A DNA stretch of 64,000 bases from Gaetbulibacter sp. S0825 (GTDB lineage: Bacteria; Bacteroidota; Bacteroidia; Flavobacteriales; Flavobacteriaceae), in the NCBI RefSeq assembly GCF_011777505.1, contig NZ_JAATJT010000003.1, positions 310,001-374,000 on the forward strand. Reading direction: 5' to 3'. Position numbers and translations under genes: made by a program. Every line of letters begins with the position of its first letter. Within the stretch, counting starts at the first letter, position 1. Shown piece after piece: positions 38,480-46,659 of this stretch. The notes beneath the pieces are model-generated. The model did no database searches and was not told where the DNA came from. It saw only the letters and a list, made by a program, of their open reading frames with translations.

Positions 38480-39565
38480 ATGAAAAATATGCAGTTTTAT
38501 CTATTTATCATTTGTTCTGTACTTTTATTTAATTGCTCTTCAAGCAATGATTCTGATATAATTGATGAAAACATAATAACAGATTCTAAAATTTATTTTC
38601 CATCGATTATATCAAATGAATGGGAAACAACACCTTTAGAGGAACTAGATTGGAATGAAGCTAATTTACAATCACTTCTCGATTTTTTAGAACAAAAAAA
38701 TACCAAAAGTTTTATCATACTTCATGAAGGCAAAATAGTAGTAGAAGAATATTTTAATGATCATAATTCAACTTTACCATGGTATTGGGCTAGTGCAGGA
38801 AAAACACTTACCACTGCTATTGTTGGTATTGCTGAAGACGAAGGTTTAATAAATATTGACAATAAAGTATCAGACTATATAGGAACTGGGTGGACAAGTG
38901 CTCCACTAGATAAAGAAAATCTTATTACTTGTAAAAACCTTCTATCTATGACTTCTGGCTTAGATGACAGTTTAGGTGATAGCACATCTCCTGAAGATTT
39001 ACAATATATATCTGATGCTGGAAGCCGTTGGGCATATCATAATGTATATGTAAAGCTACAAGATGTCATTGCTCAAAACAGCAATCAAACTTGGTCAAAC
39101 TACTTTAATTCTAAACTAAAGAATAAAATTGGGATGTCTGGCTCTTGGGTACAGAATAACGATTTTAATGTGTATTGGAGTAATGCAAAAAGTATGGCTC
39201 GTTTTGGACTTTTAATCTACGCTAAAGGAAAATGGGAAAATGAACAAATAGTCCCTGAAGGTTATTTGAATGACGCTATAAATACTTCTCAAGACATCAA
39301 TGAAGCATATGGGTATTTATGGTGGCTTAATGGAAAATCAACGTATCATTTACCACAAAGTCAATTTGAATTTTCCGGTAAATTAATACCTAATGCGCCA
39401 AACGACATGTATAGTGCTTTAGGGAAAAATGACCAGAAAATATACATCGTACCCAGCAAAAAATTAGTCATTGTTAGGATGGGAAACTCTGCTGATAATG
39501 TGAATTTTGCGCTTTCTTCTTTTGACAATGACCTTTGGGAAAAGATAAGCACCTTAATTAACTAG
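38480..39565 (+). CDS. Lipoprotein serine hydrolase (beta-lactamase class C / penicillin-binding family)
   Basis: 361 residues from the ATG at 38480, which gives a lipoprotein signal (MKNMQFYLFIICSVLLFNC); a TTG 27 bases upstream is not needed. The catalytic SxxK is in WASAGKTLTTAIVG, the Tyr-x-Asn-type motif lies near RWAYHNVYVKLQDVI, and the structural core matches the class C serine hydrolase fold. The penicillin-binding KTG triad is not obvious, so esterase or D-peptidase activity rather than beta-lactamase is likely. The last four bases overlap the convergent amidase gene. Confidence 0.87.
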   Translation: MKNMQFYLFIICSVLLFNCSSSNDSDIIDENIITDSKIYFPSIISNEWETTPLEELDWNEANLQSLLDFLEQKNTKSFIILHEGKIVVEEYFNDHNSTLPWYWASAGKTLTTAIVGIAEDEGLINIDNKVSDYIGTGWTSAPLDKENLITCKNLLSMTSGLDDSLGDSTSPEDLQYISDAGSRWAYHNVYVKLQDVIAQNSNQTWSNYFNSKLKNKIGMSGSWVQNNDFNVYWSNAKSMARFGLLIYAKGKWENEQIVPEGYLNDAINTSQDINEAYGYLWWLNGKSTYHLPQSQFEFSGKLIPNAPNDMYSALGKNDQKIYIVPSKKLVIVRMGNSADNVNFALSSFDNDLWEKISTLIN

Positions 39566-41190
39566 TTATAATTTACTGGAGGTACTCGTTTCTTCGATGC
39601 TTGTTCGTATACATAAGCCCATTCTAATAAGGTTTTTTCACTCAAAGGCTTTGAGATAAACGTTAATCCTCTTGGGCGACCGCTTTCTTGATAACCCATT
39701 GGAACCGTTAGTGCTGGATATTCAGCTGTGGCTGCCCAACCTGCGTGAAAATTATTGATTGATAAAAAGCCATCAAGATTTTGCTTCTCAATAGGTGTAT
39801 CAAAATACAATCTACTTTTTGTCTTTAAATCGGTTTTAATAGAATCTAGATATTGCAAACTCCCTGGATCATCTACAATGCCTTTAAAGAGTCTTTGTCC
39901 GTAAGGTGCGCGATTTAACGAGTCTAGATTGTTAAAATTTATCACATCCTGAACAGAAGTAACTTCTACAACATTTGCAGCATGATTAGCTAGATATTCT
40001 GGCAAATCTTTTTTCATATCTAGATTTAACAAGCTTATAAATCCTGAACGTTGCACATCAATTTCATCAACCTCAACAACTTCAGCACCATTGTCACGTA
40101 ACACTTTAATAGCATTTGCATATAAAGAGTCTTCCATAAGTCTCTTAAAAGCACCAAATCGTTTGCCTTCAATGCTGCTTTCGGAAAGCGATTCAGAATA
40201 ACTCAAAACCTGACTTTTAATTGCTTTTGAATCTGAATCATCAAAACCACTCATAGCATCCAACATTATGGCATTATCAATCACATTTTTAGTCATTGGT
40301 CCAGGTGTATCTAAAGTTGACGAAATAGGCACAATACCACTTCTACTCAATAAACCAATAGTAGGTTTTAACCCAACTATAGAATTAGAACTGGAAGGCG
40401 ATAAAATAGACCCTGACGTTTCACTACCTACAGCACCAACACTAAAGTTTGTAGCTACAGACACACCACTTCCTGAACTTGAACCTCCAGTATCCATAGT
40501 TCGTCTGCCATAAGGATTTAATGTTTGTCCACCAATGGCGCTATACCCACTTGGACAATCACCACAAAAGAAATAAGCCCATTCGCTTAAATTTGCTTTC
40601 CCTAAAATAAGTGCGCCATTACTTTTTAAACGTTCGGTAATAAAAGCATCTTCTGAAGTATTCTCCTGTAATGCCACAGCACCAGCAGTTGTTGTCATTC
40701 CAGAAGCATTGATATTGTCTTTTAATAAAATTGGCATTCCAAAAATTTGATGTGGTGGCACAACAAATTGGGTGTTGTCAGCCTTTTTTGCTTCATCAAT
40801 CACATTTGGGTTTAAGGCAATTATAGAGTTTAGTGACAACTCATTTTCTCTATCGAACTTTCTTATACGATACAAATAAAATTTGGTAAGTACTTCATAA
40901 GATAAATCGCCGTTAGTAATATGTTTTTGAAGCGTTGGAATATCTTGCTCTAATACAAGTGGTTTTAACTTATTATAAGTTTCTTCTGTGAAATCTTCTA
41001 AATCCTTATTGAACGGTTTCCACAACTCTTCTTTACTAATATATCTAGAATCTAATACTCGAAACTCTCTAAAATCAGTTGAGTCTTTAACAACTTCAAG
41101 AATTTCTCTCTCGGTTGTTACAGTTGAAGATGTATCATTTTTACAAGAAAAAACAAGGGCAATAAGAAGAAAATATAAAATGTTACGCAT
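39562..41190 (-). CDS. Amidase-signature family lipoprotein
   Basis: 542 residues, lipoprotein signal MRNILYFLLIALVFSC. The amidase signature Ser-cisSer-Lys triad is visible: lysine in MPILLKDNINASG, the glycine/serine-rich segment MDTGGSSSGSGVSVATNF, and the nucleophile serine in VGSETSGSILSPSSSN, followed by GLKPTIGLLSRSGIVP. All three catalytic positions are intact. Such exported amidases cleave amide substrates in the periplasm; a precise substrate is not given. It lies 39 bases after the SRPBCC gene. Confidence 0.93.
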   Translation of the reverse strand: MRNILYFLLIALVFSCKNDTSSTVTTEREILEVVKDSTDFREFRVLDSRYISKEELWKPFNKDLEDFTEETYNKLKPLVLEQDIPTLQKHITNGDLSYEVLTKFYLYRIRKFDRENELSLNSIIALNPNVIDEAKKADNTQFVVPPHQIFGMPILLKDNINASGMTTTAGAVALQENTSEDAFITERLKSNGALILGKANLSEWAYFFCGDCPSGYSAIGGQTLNPYGRRTMDTGGSSSGSGVSVATNFSVGAVGSETSGSILSPSSSNSIVGLKPTIGLLSRSGIVPISSTLDTPGPMTKNVIDNAIMLDAMSGFDDSDSKAIKSQVLSYSESLSESSIEGKRFGAFKRLMEDSLYANAIKVLRDNGAEVVEVDEIDVQRSGFISLLNLDMKKDLPEYLANHAANVVEVTSVQDVINFNNLDSLNRAPYGQRLFKGIVDDPGSLQYLDSIKTDLKTKSRLYFDTPIEKQNLDGFLSINNFHAGWAATAEYPALTVPMGYQESGRPRGLTFISKPLSEKTLLEWAYVYEQASKKRVPPVNYN

Positions 41191-41229
41191 AATTAATATT
41201 TTGAATAAAAATACTAATTATTTTAATCA

Positions 41230-41658
41230 CTAATTCCTTTCGTCAAAAGGAACAATCTTTCCTTCTTCTAAATAATTTTTTAGGTCGTTGAGCAACATTG
41301 CCCAACAAAATGATGAGTTTTTAAATTCGTTATTCTCTTTTAGCCAATTTACATGACTAAACTTTAACAACGTACCATTTTTTGTATCTACTAAATCAAA
41401 ACCAAATGTGGTTGGATTCCAATCATCATCAGATTTTGTCATTTTTAAATGAAAAGATTCGTTTGGTTTTACTTGTGACACTTTGCAGTACCAATCGTAT
41501 TCATCGGTAAAGTTTAAGTTGTATTCTGCATGTAATTCTGGTTTTCCAGAACTTTTCAACGTCCACCAATTATCTAAATGTTTTGGTAAAGTCACCGCAT
41601 CAAATACTTCTTTTGGAGAAGTATTAATTACTAGATTATGGTAAATATTAAAACTCAT
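41230..41658 (-). CDS. SRPBCC-superfamily (AHSA1-like) protein
   Basis: 142 residues forming a single START/Bet v1-like fold. Signature parts are the N-terminal LVINTSPKEVFDAVTLPKHL, central WWTLKSSGKPELHAEY and C-terminal TLLKFSHVNWLKENNEF. These proteins bind hydrophobic ligands or act as cochaperones; no ligand can be inferred. It starts three bases after the ftsY stop codon, so it is probably translated from the same mRNA. Confidence 0.85.
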   Translation of the reverse strand: MSFNIYHNLVINTSPKEVFDAVTLPKHLDNWWTLKSSGKPELHAEYNLNFTDEYDWYCKVSQVKPNESFHLKMTKSDDDWNPTTFGFDLVDTKNGTLLKFSHVNWLKENNEFKNSSFCWAMLLNDLKNYLEEGKIVPFDERN

Positions 41659-41661
41659 TAA

Positions 41662-42615
41662 TTATTTAAAAAACGAATCTACAAACTCGTATTTATTAAA
41701 CACTTGTAAATCCTCAATCCCTTCTCCAACGCCTATATATTTTACAGGAATTTGAAATTCATCACTAATACCAATAACAACGCCTCCTTTGGCTGTCCCA
41801 TCTAATTTGGTGACTGCCAACGATGTTACTTCGGTTGCTGCAGTAAATTGTTTTGCTTGTTCAAAGGCATTTTGACCTGTAGAGCCATCTAATACTAATA
41901 ATACATCGTGAGGCGCATCGTCAACTACTTTTTGCATCACTCGTTTTACTTTGGTAAGCTCATTCATTAAGTTGACTTTATTATGCAAACGTCCAGCAGT
42001 ATCAATAATTACAACATCAGCATTCTGAGAGACTCCAGATTCTAATGCGTCAAATGCTACAGACGCAGGATCGCTTCCCATAGATTGCTTTACAATTGGA
42101 ATATCTACACGATCTGCCCAAACTTGTAATTGGTCTATCGCTGCTGCTCTAAAGGTATCTGCTGCTCCTAAAACAACATTCAACCCTTGCTTTTTAAATT
42201 GATATGCCAATTTACCAATGGTTGTGGTTTTTCCGACACCATTTACACCAACCACCATAATCACATGCGGTTTTTGAGTGTCAGGAATAGTAAATTCAGT
42301 CGCTTCACCTGAATTAGTCTCTGATAATAATCCAGCAATTTCTTCTCTTAGTATCTTGTTTAATTCTGATGTTCCTAGGTATTTGTCTTTTGCAACTCTG
42401 GCTTCAATGCGTTCTATGACTTTTAAAGTAGTATTTACACCAACGTCACTAGTTACTAAAATCTCTTCCAAATTATCAAGAACATCGTCATCAACTTTAG
42501 ATTTTCCAGCAACTGCTTTGTTAAGTTTGTTGAAAAATGAGGTTTTAGATTTTTCTAATCCTTTATCTAGTGTTTCCTTTTTTTCTGAGGAAAATATCTT
42601 TTTAAATAAACTCAT
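41662..42615 (-). CDS. ftsY: Signal recognition particle receptor FtsY
   Basis: 317 residues, the short form with only a small N-terminal A-region. It is the SRP receptor GTPase that docks translating ribosomes at the membrane. The four-helix N domain is followed by the G domain with the P-loop VGVNGVGKTTTIGKL, switch DTFRAAAIDQLQVWADR, DTAGRL and the specificity loop TKLDGTAKGG. All nucleotide-binding motifs are intact. The gene lies just after the rpmB-rpmG-DUF4295 operon and its terminator, so it needs its own promoter in 42616-42740, where none is obvious. Confidence 0.97.
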   Translation of the reverse strand: MSLFKKIFSSEKKETLDKGLEKSKTSFFNKLNKAVAGKSKVDDDVLDNLEEILVTSDVGVNTTLKVIERIEARVAKDKYLGTSELNKILREEIAGLLSETNSGEATEFTIPDTQKPHVIMVVGVNGVGKTTTIGKLAYQFKKQGLNVVLGAADTFRAAAIDQLQVWADRVDIPIVKQSMGSDPASVAFDALESGVSQNADVVIIDTAGRLHNKVNLMNELTKVKRVMQKVVDDAPHDVLLVLDGSTGQNAFEQAKQFTAATEVTSLAVTKLDGTAKGGVVIGISDEFQIPVKYIGVGEGIEDLQVFNKYEFVDSFFK

Positions 42616-42742
42616 GTATTGTTATATATTACTTAATTTAGAAATAGCAATATTCTTGCCTAAAGACAATTTCTGCTACATTGTCATTAAATCGTGCATA
42701 AAGAAAATAAATATTTCTTGAAGATTGCCTATTATAAGGTAT

Positions 42743-42774
42743 AAAAAAAGCTGCTTTCTATAAGAAAGCAGCTT
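42743..42774 (-). terminator. Terminator of the rpmB-rpmG-DUF4295 operon
   Basis: AAGCTGCTTTCT (42748-42759) pairs perfectly with AGAAAGCAGCTT (42763-42774) around a three-base loop, and the A-run at 42743-42749 becomes the U-run on the minus strand. It ends the ribosomal operon before ftsY. Confidence 0.88.
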
Positions 42775-42800
42775 GAAATATCTTGATTATAAAAAATAAT

Positions 42801-42953
42801 TTATTTTTTATTCAAAAAGTCGTTTACTTGTTCTGGTGCCATAATTGATTCAACAAACATATAGGCTCCTGATTTTGGAGACTTTACCATTTTAATAGCC
42901 TTTGTTAATCTTTTAGATCCAGTTTGTAATGATGCTACTGATTTCTTTGCCAT
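42801..42953 (-). CDS. DUF4295 small protein next to L28 and L33
   Basis: 50 residues (MAKKSVASLQTGSKRLTKAI at the start, then KMVKSPKSGAYMFVESIMAP, ending NDFLNKK). It matches the Bacteroidetes-specific DUF4295 family, which is conserved immediately after rpmB and rpmG. From memory, a small protein of this kind was reported as a new component (bL38) in the Flavobacterium johnsoniae ribosome structure; I treat that as recall and not proof. The highly basic N-terminal half is consistent with rRNA binding. It follows rpmG by 14 bases and precedes the operon terminator. Confidence 0.9.
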   Translation of the reverse strand: MAKKSVASLQTGSKRLTKAIKMVKSPKSGAYMFVESIMAPEQVNDFLNKK

Positions 42954-42967
42954 GATTCAATTATTTT

Positions 42968-43150
42968 TTACTTGATTTCTTTATGAACTGTCATACGCTT
43001 TAAGATTGGATTAAATTTCTTAATCTCCATTCTATCAGGCGTGTTCTTTTTATTTTTTGTTGTAATATATCTAGAAGTTCCTGGTTGTCCAGATTCTTTA
43101 TGCTCTGTGCACTCTAATATTACTTGAATTCTATTTCCTTTCTTTGCCAT
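42968..43150 (-). CDS. rpmG: 50S ribosomal protein L33
   Basis: 60 residues ([21 protein letters not shown] at the start, [24 protein letters not shown] in the middle). It is a ribosomal large-subunit protein. The zinc-binding cysteines of the C+ form (CxxC pairs) are absent; only one cysteine (ILECTEH) is present, so this is the zinc-independent form. It follows rpmB by 27 bases and leads into DUF4295. Confidence 0.95.
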   Translation of the reverse strand: MAKKGNRIQVILECTEHKESGQPGTSRYITTKNKKNTPDRMEIKKFNPILKRMTVHKEIK

Positions 43151-43177
43151 TGTACTACTATTTAAACTGTGAGGCTA

Positions 43178-43414
43178 TTATTTTAAAAATCCTTTAGACT
43201 TAGCTTCTTTAATTGCAGCAGAAATACCAACTCTATTGATAGTTTTTAATGCAGCAGCAGAAACTTTTAAAGTCACCCACTTATCTTCTTCAGGAATGTA
43301 AAAACGTTTTTTAAGTAAGTTCGCATTAAACTTACGCTTAGTTTTATTCATTGCATGCGAAACGTTGTTTCCAACCATCGCTTTTTTTCCAGTAAGTTCA
43401 CAAACTCTTGACAT
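43178..43414 (-). CDS. rpmB: 50S ribosomal protein L28
   Basis: 78 residues. It starts [21 protein letters not shown], continues with [21 protein letters not shown] and ends [10 protein letters not shown]. It is the zinc-free form with only one cysteine (VCELTGKK). First gene of the L28-L33-DUF4295 operon and driven by a textbook Bacteroidetes promoter 42 bases upstream of the ATG. Confidence 0.96.
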   Translation of the reverse strand: MSRVCELTGKKAMVGNNVSHAMNKTKRKFNANLLKKRFYIPEEDKWVTLKVSAAALKTINRVGISAAIKEAKSKGFLK

Positions 43415-43455
43415 GATATCTAACTTTAAAAATATTGTTATTTTAAAACGAGGTG

Positions 43456-43486
43456 CAAATTTACGAATTCTTTAATGTTTGACAAA
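43456..43486 (-). promoter_or_regulatory. Promoter of the rpmB operon (TTTG-N19-TAAATTTG)
   Basis: On the minus strand TTTG (43486-43483) is followed after exactly 19 bases by TAAATTTG (43463-43456), a perfect match to the Bacteroidetes sigma consensus. Transcription should start near 43449, giving a leader of about 35 bases before the rpmB ATG at 43414. Confidence 0.75.
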
Positions 43487-43496
43487 CTTTATTTTG

Positions 43497-44744
43497 TCAA
43501 TTTTTAAAAATTTCTTTTTGAAGCATTTCAAAAGCTTTATTTACAGCTTTATTAATCACTTTTGTTCGATGATTTCCTAGGCTAAATATTTCTGAAAAAA
43601 CACCATTAGGAGTAGCAATAGCAATACATACAGTCCCAACTTCAACATTTGCATCACCTTTTGTTGGTCCTGCATTTCCTGTTGTGGCAATAGCATAATC
43701 TGTTTTAAACAATTTTTGCACACTTTTTGCCATAGCTTCTGCTACTTGAGTACTAACCAAAGAATATTTATTAATTAAATCTTTGTTAATTTTTAATACA
43801 TCTATTTTAGCTTCGGTGGAATAACTTACCACACTGCCTTTAAAATAGACTGATGCTCCTGAATTTGCTGTGATTCTTTCGGCTATCTTGCCTCCTGTAC
43901 AACTTTCGGCTGTTGCCAAAGTTTTCCCTAGGCTTGTTAGTTTTTCTCCAATTAATACTTCAATTGCGCCATTTTCTTCAAAACCAGCAAACTCCTTTTC
44001 TATTTGAGGTAATAACATTTCTATTTGCTTGTTCATTTCGGCAATCAATAGCTCCTCGTTTGTTCCTTTTGCAGATAAACGTAGTCTTACCATACCTAAA
44101 TTAGGCAAATAAGCAAGTTTTATAAAAGTTGGAAGATTATCTTCCCAATCTTCAATTTTTTCAGCAAGTTTACTTTCTCCTAGACCATAAGTAAGCAGTG
44201 TTTTATGCAAAATAAAAGGTAATTCAAATTGTTCTTTAAGCCGAGGCAGCACTTCATGATTCATTAAAGCCTTCATTTCAAAAGGCACACCTGGAAGTGA
44301 TATAAATGCCTTATTTTTCTTTTCTAACCACATACCTGGAGCACTCCCAAAATGATTCATTAAAACCTTTGCTTTGGAAGGCACTAAGGCTTGATCGATA
44401 TTAACCTGTGAAAGCTCCTGTTTGATATACTTTTTCCAAAGTTTTTTAATGTTTTGCAAAACAGCTTCGCTTTGCACCAATGAGTCACTAAAATAATCCG
44501 CAAGGGTATTTTTGGTAATATCGTCCTTTGTTGGTCCTAAACCTCCAGTAATAATTATGATATCGGCGTTTTCTTCGGCTTCTTTTAAAGATTTTAGGAT
44601 GTGTTCTTTATCGTCTTGGACAGACGTAATTTGGTAAACAGATACGCCAATCTTGTTCAGTTCTTTTGAAATAAATGCCGAATTGGTGTCAACTACTTGA
44701 CCAATGAGAATCTCATCACCAATAGTAATTATCTCTGCTTGCAT
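43497..44744 (-). CDS. CinA-family protein (MoCF domain plus NMN amidohydrolase domain)
   Basis: 415 residues. The N-terminal molybdopterin-binding-like (MoCF/COG1058) domain includes IITIGDEILIGQVVDTNSA and IIITGGLGPTKDDITKN; it hydrolyses ADP-ribose in homologues. The C-terminal domain (ATAESCTGGKIAERITANSG, YAIATTGNAGPTKG) is the nicotinamide-mononucleotide deamidase (PncC). Both domains appear intact. It is the last gene of an operon with an exonuclease, an FAH-family enzyme and an HPt protein; the start overlaps the HPt gene's stop codon by one base. Confidence 0.94.
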   Translation of the reverse strand: MQAEIITIGDEILIGQVVDTNSAFISKELNKIGVSVYQITSVQDDKEHILKSLKEAEENADIIIITGGLGPTKDDITKNTLADYFSDSLVQSEAVLQNIKKLWKKYIKQELSQVNIDQALVPSKAKVLMNHFGSAPGMWLEKKNKAFISLPGVPFEMKALMNHEVLPRLKEQFELPFILHKTLLTYGLGESKLAEKIEDWEDNLPTFIKLAYLPNLGMVRLRLSAKGTNEELLIAEMNKQIEMLLPQIEKEFAGFEENGAIEVLIGEKLTSLGKTLATAESCTGGKIAERITANSGASVYFKGSVVSYSTEAKIDVLKINKDLINKYSLVSTQVAEAMAKSVQKLFKTDYAIATTGNAGPTKGDANVEVGTVCIAIATPNGVFSEIFSLGNHRTKVINKAVNKAFEMLQKEIFKN

Positions 44745-45085
44745 TATAAATTGAAATCTGACCTAATCTCTTCTACTGCCTTACTAACTGCGCTGAGTAC
44801 AATTTCTAGTTTTTCGAAAATATCCTTATCGCGCTGCTCAAATTTTCCCCAATCCTGAACTTCTATTAAGTCATCTAAAACACCAAGTTCAAATAAGTCT
44901 ATAGTAGGTTTCATTTTGTGGGCAGATTTGTATGCAGCTAAATAGTCTTTACTTACAACAGCTGTTTGTAAAAGGAGTGCGTCTTCTGGCACTTCTTCTA
45001 TAAACGTCATAGCTAAAGTTTTAATAAAATCGGTATCGTTATCAGCCAATTCTCTTACTCTATCGAGTTTGTAATGTTGTTCCAT
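44744..45085 (-). CDS. Stand-alone histidine phosphotransfer (HPt) domain protein
   Basis: 113 residues, entirely an HPt four-helix bundle. The phosphorylatable histidine is H56 in YKSAHKMKPTIDLFEL, matching the HxLK pattern. HPt proteins relay phosphate between the receiver of a hybrid kinase and a second receiver; no histidine kinase or response regulator is in the operon, so its partners must be elsewhere. The gene abuts the FAH-family gene upstream and overlaps cinA by one base, so it is translated from the same operon as the DNA/nucleotide metabolism genes. That is unusual for a two-component relay. Confidence 0.87.
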   Translation of the reverse strand: MEQHYKLDRVRELADNDTDFIKTLAMTFIEEVPEDALLLQTAVVSKDYLAAYKSAHKMKPTIDLFELGVLDDLIEVQDWGKFEQRDKDIFEKLEIVLSAVSKAVEEIRSDFNL

Positions 45086-45697
45086 TTATTTAACTGTTAT
45101 TGAAAACATTTCTTCGTTTTCTATAAATCCTTTTAGTTTATCGTTAGCAACTACCTTGCCAACTCCTGCAGGTGTGCCTGTAAAGATAATATCTCCAATC
45201 TTTAAAGTAAAATATTTTGACACATATTCGATTAACTCATCTATCTTCCAAAGCATTAAATTGGTGTTTCCATCTTGCACAATGGTGTCATTTTTATGTA
45301 AAGTGAAGCTAATATTGTCAACGTTTTTAAAATTAGTTTTAGGCAACCATTTCCCTATAACCGCTGCGCCATCAAAGGCTTTGGCCTTTTCCCATGGCAA
45401 TCCTTTAGACTTTAATTGACTTTGCAAATCGCGTGCTGTAAAGTCTATACCCAGACCAATTTCATCGTAATATTTATGTGCGAATTTTCGGTCTATGTGT
45501 TTGCCAACTTTATTGATTTTTACTAAAATTTCAACTTCATGGTGTACATCATTAGAAAAATCTGGGATAAAAAACGGTTGTTTTTTTAGTAAAATAGCAG
45601 TGTCTGGTTTTAAAAACACCACAGGATCTTTAGGTTTTTCGTTTTCTAACTCTTCTATATGTTTGGTATAATTTCTACCTATGCAAATTAACTTCAT
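45086..45697 (-). CDS. Fumarylacetoacetate hydrolase (FAH)-family protein
   Basis: 203 residues. Single FAH-fold domain with metal ligands in DVHHEVEILVKI and the next acidic residue in GIDFTARDLQSQLKSKG, and the C-terminal GDIIFTGTPAGVGKV motif. Members hydrolyse or decarboxylate acyl-pyruvates, for example acylpyruvase/oxaloacetate decarboxylase. A specific substrate is not apparent. It lies between the exonuclease (one-base overlap) and the HPt gene (no gap), so the whole cluster is an operon of unrelated housekeeping functions. Confidence 0.9.
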   Translation of the reverse strand: MKLICIGRNYTKHIEELENEKPKDPVVFLKPDTAILLKKQPFFIPDFSNDVHHEVEILVKINKVGKHIDRKFAHKYYDEIGLGIDFTARDLQSQLKSKGLPWEKAKAFDGAAVIGKWLPKTNFKNVDNISFTLHKNDTIVQDGNTNLMLWKIDELIEYVSKYFTLKIGDIIFTGTPAGVGKVVANDKLKGFIENEEMFSITVK

Positions 45698-46473
45698 TAG
45701 AATAATTTATTATTAAAGCTACGTAACTTAATAGCTGTTAATACTTTTTTTGTGTATAACGGAAAATCGGCATTTAGCAACCATCCAAAATAACCAGGTT
45801 CTTTCTCTAGAACTTCGGTCACTAATTTTCCTTTATGCTTACCAAATGAGAAGCACTCTTCTCCTTTTTTGTTATAATTAATAAATCCTGCAAAATCGGC
45901 AAACTTCTTTCTTGAGCTAAACTCAGCTAAAAATTTAGTGTCATTTTCCAATTCGTCATATTTTTCTATTTGCGATTTAAGCACTTCATAAGTTGCTTTT
46001 GTATCAGCTTCGGCGCTATGTGCATCTTCTAGGCTTTCATCGCAATAAAACTTATAGGCTGCACTTAAAGTACGTTGTTCCATTTTATGAAAGATAGTTT
46101 GTACATCTACAGCCACACGGTTTTTCATGTCGAAATCTATCTCAGCTCTTAGCATTTCTTCGGCTAACAACGGAATATCAAAACGATTGGAATTGAAGCC
46201 TCCTAAATCGGAATCTTTAATCATGTTATGGACATCCTTAGCAATGTCTTTAAAAGTAGGTTCGTTAGCCACTTTTTCGTTGGTAATACCATGAATAGCA
46301 ATCACCTCGTTAGGAATAACCATTCCTGGGTTAACCAACCATGTTTTACTTTCTTCTGTTCCGTTAGGATACACTTTTAGAATTGAAATTTCTACAACAC
46401 GATCTTTAGAGATATTTATACCTGTTGTTTCAAGATCGAAAAAACAAATAGGCTTTGTTAAATTTAACTGCAT
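45697..46473 (-). CDS. DEDDh 3'-5' exonuclease with ExoX-like C-terminal domain
   Basis: 258 residues. The DEDD exonuclease domain has DxE in PICFFDLETTGINIS, the second aspartate in LGGFNSNRFDIPLL, and the HxAxxD motif in AHSAEADTKATYEVL. From about residue 205 is a second small domain with EECFSFGKHKGKLVTEVLE, the same K-G-K type core as DUF3820, as seen in ExoX-like exonucleases. The C-terminal half may act as a substrate-binding accessory. First gene of the operon running to cinA; a TAnnTTTG-type -7 box lies about 23 bases upstream. Confidence 0.92.
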   Translation of the reverse strand: MQLNLTKPICFFDLETTGINISKDRVVEISILKVYPNGTEESKTWLVNPGMVIPNEVIAIHGITNEKVANEPTFKDIAKDVHNMIKDSDLGGFNSNRFDIPLLAEEMLRAEIDFDMKNRVAVDVQTIFHKMEQRTLSAAYKFYCDESLEDAHSAEADTKATYEVLKSQIEKYDELENDTKFLAEFSSRKKFADFAGFINYNKKGEECFSFGKHKGKLVTEVLEKEPGYFGWLLNADFPLYTKKVLTAIKLRSFNNKLF

Positions 46474-46495
46474 TAATCAACTATTTTTCTAAACA

Positions 46496-46503
46496 CAAAG
46501 GTA
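46496..46503 (-). promoter_or_regulatory. Putative -7 box (TACCTTTG) of the exonuclease-cinA operon
   Basis: The minus strand reads TACCTTTG, a full TAnnTTTG match, 23 bases before the operon's first ATG. The -33 element at the right spacing is not evident. Confidence 0.4.
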
Positions 46504-46543
46504 AATAGAATAAACAAAAAAGAGCCTTTTGAAATTAAAAACC

Positions 46544-46624
46544 TCATTTGACTATGTTAAAAAAATAGTCGATATTAGTTTTCAACTTATATAAAAATTA
46601 AAATACTAGACATATAAGTCTCAT
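46544..46624 (+). repeat. Intergenic repeat element, copy C (upstream of the DUF4242-AraC regulator)
   Basis: Aligned with copy B (51778-51880) it matches 21 of 27 bases from GACTATGTT at 46550 through GTCGATATT, and then follows with a shared CAACT-ATATAAA-type block. It also contains a short hairpin GACTAT/ATAGTC (46550-46555 with 46565-46570). It ends 36 bases before the regulator's ATG and so may hold its promoter or autoregulatory site. Confidence 0.6.
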
Positions 46625-46659
46625 TTGATTATTCATAACTCTAACACAAATAAAATATT

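Noticed and set aside
42278-42721. A 147-codon open frame antisense to ftsY
   Set aside because: It overlaps the well-supported ftsY gene and shows no family signature.
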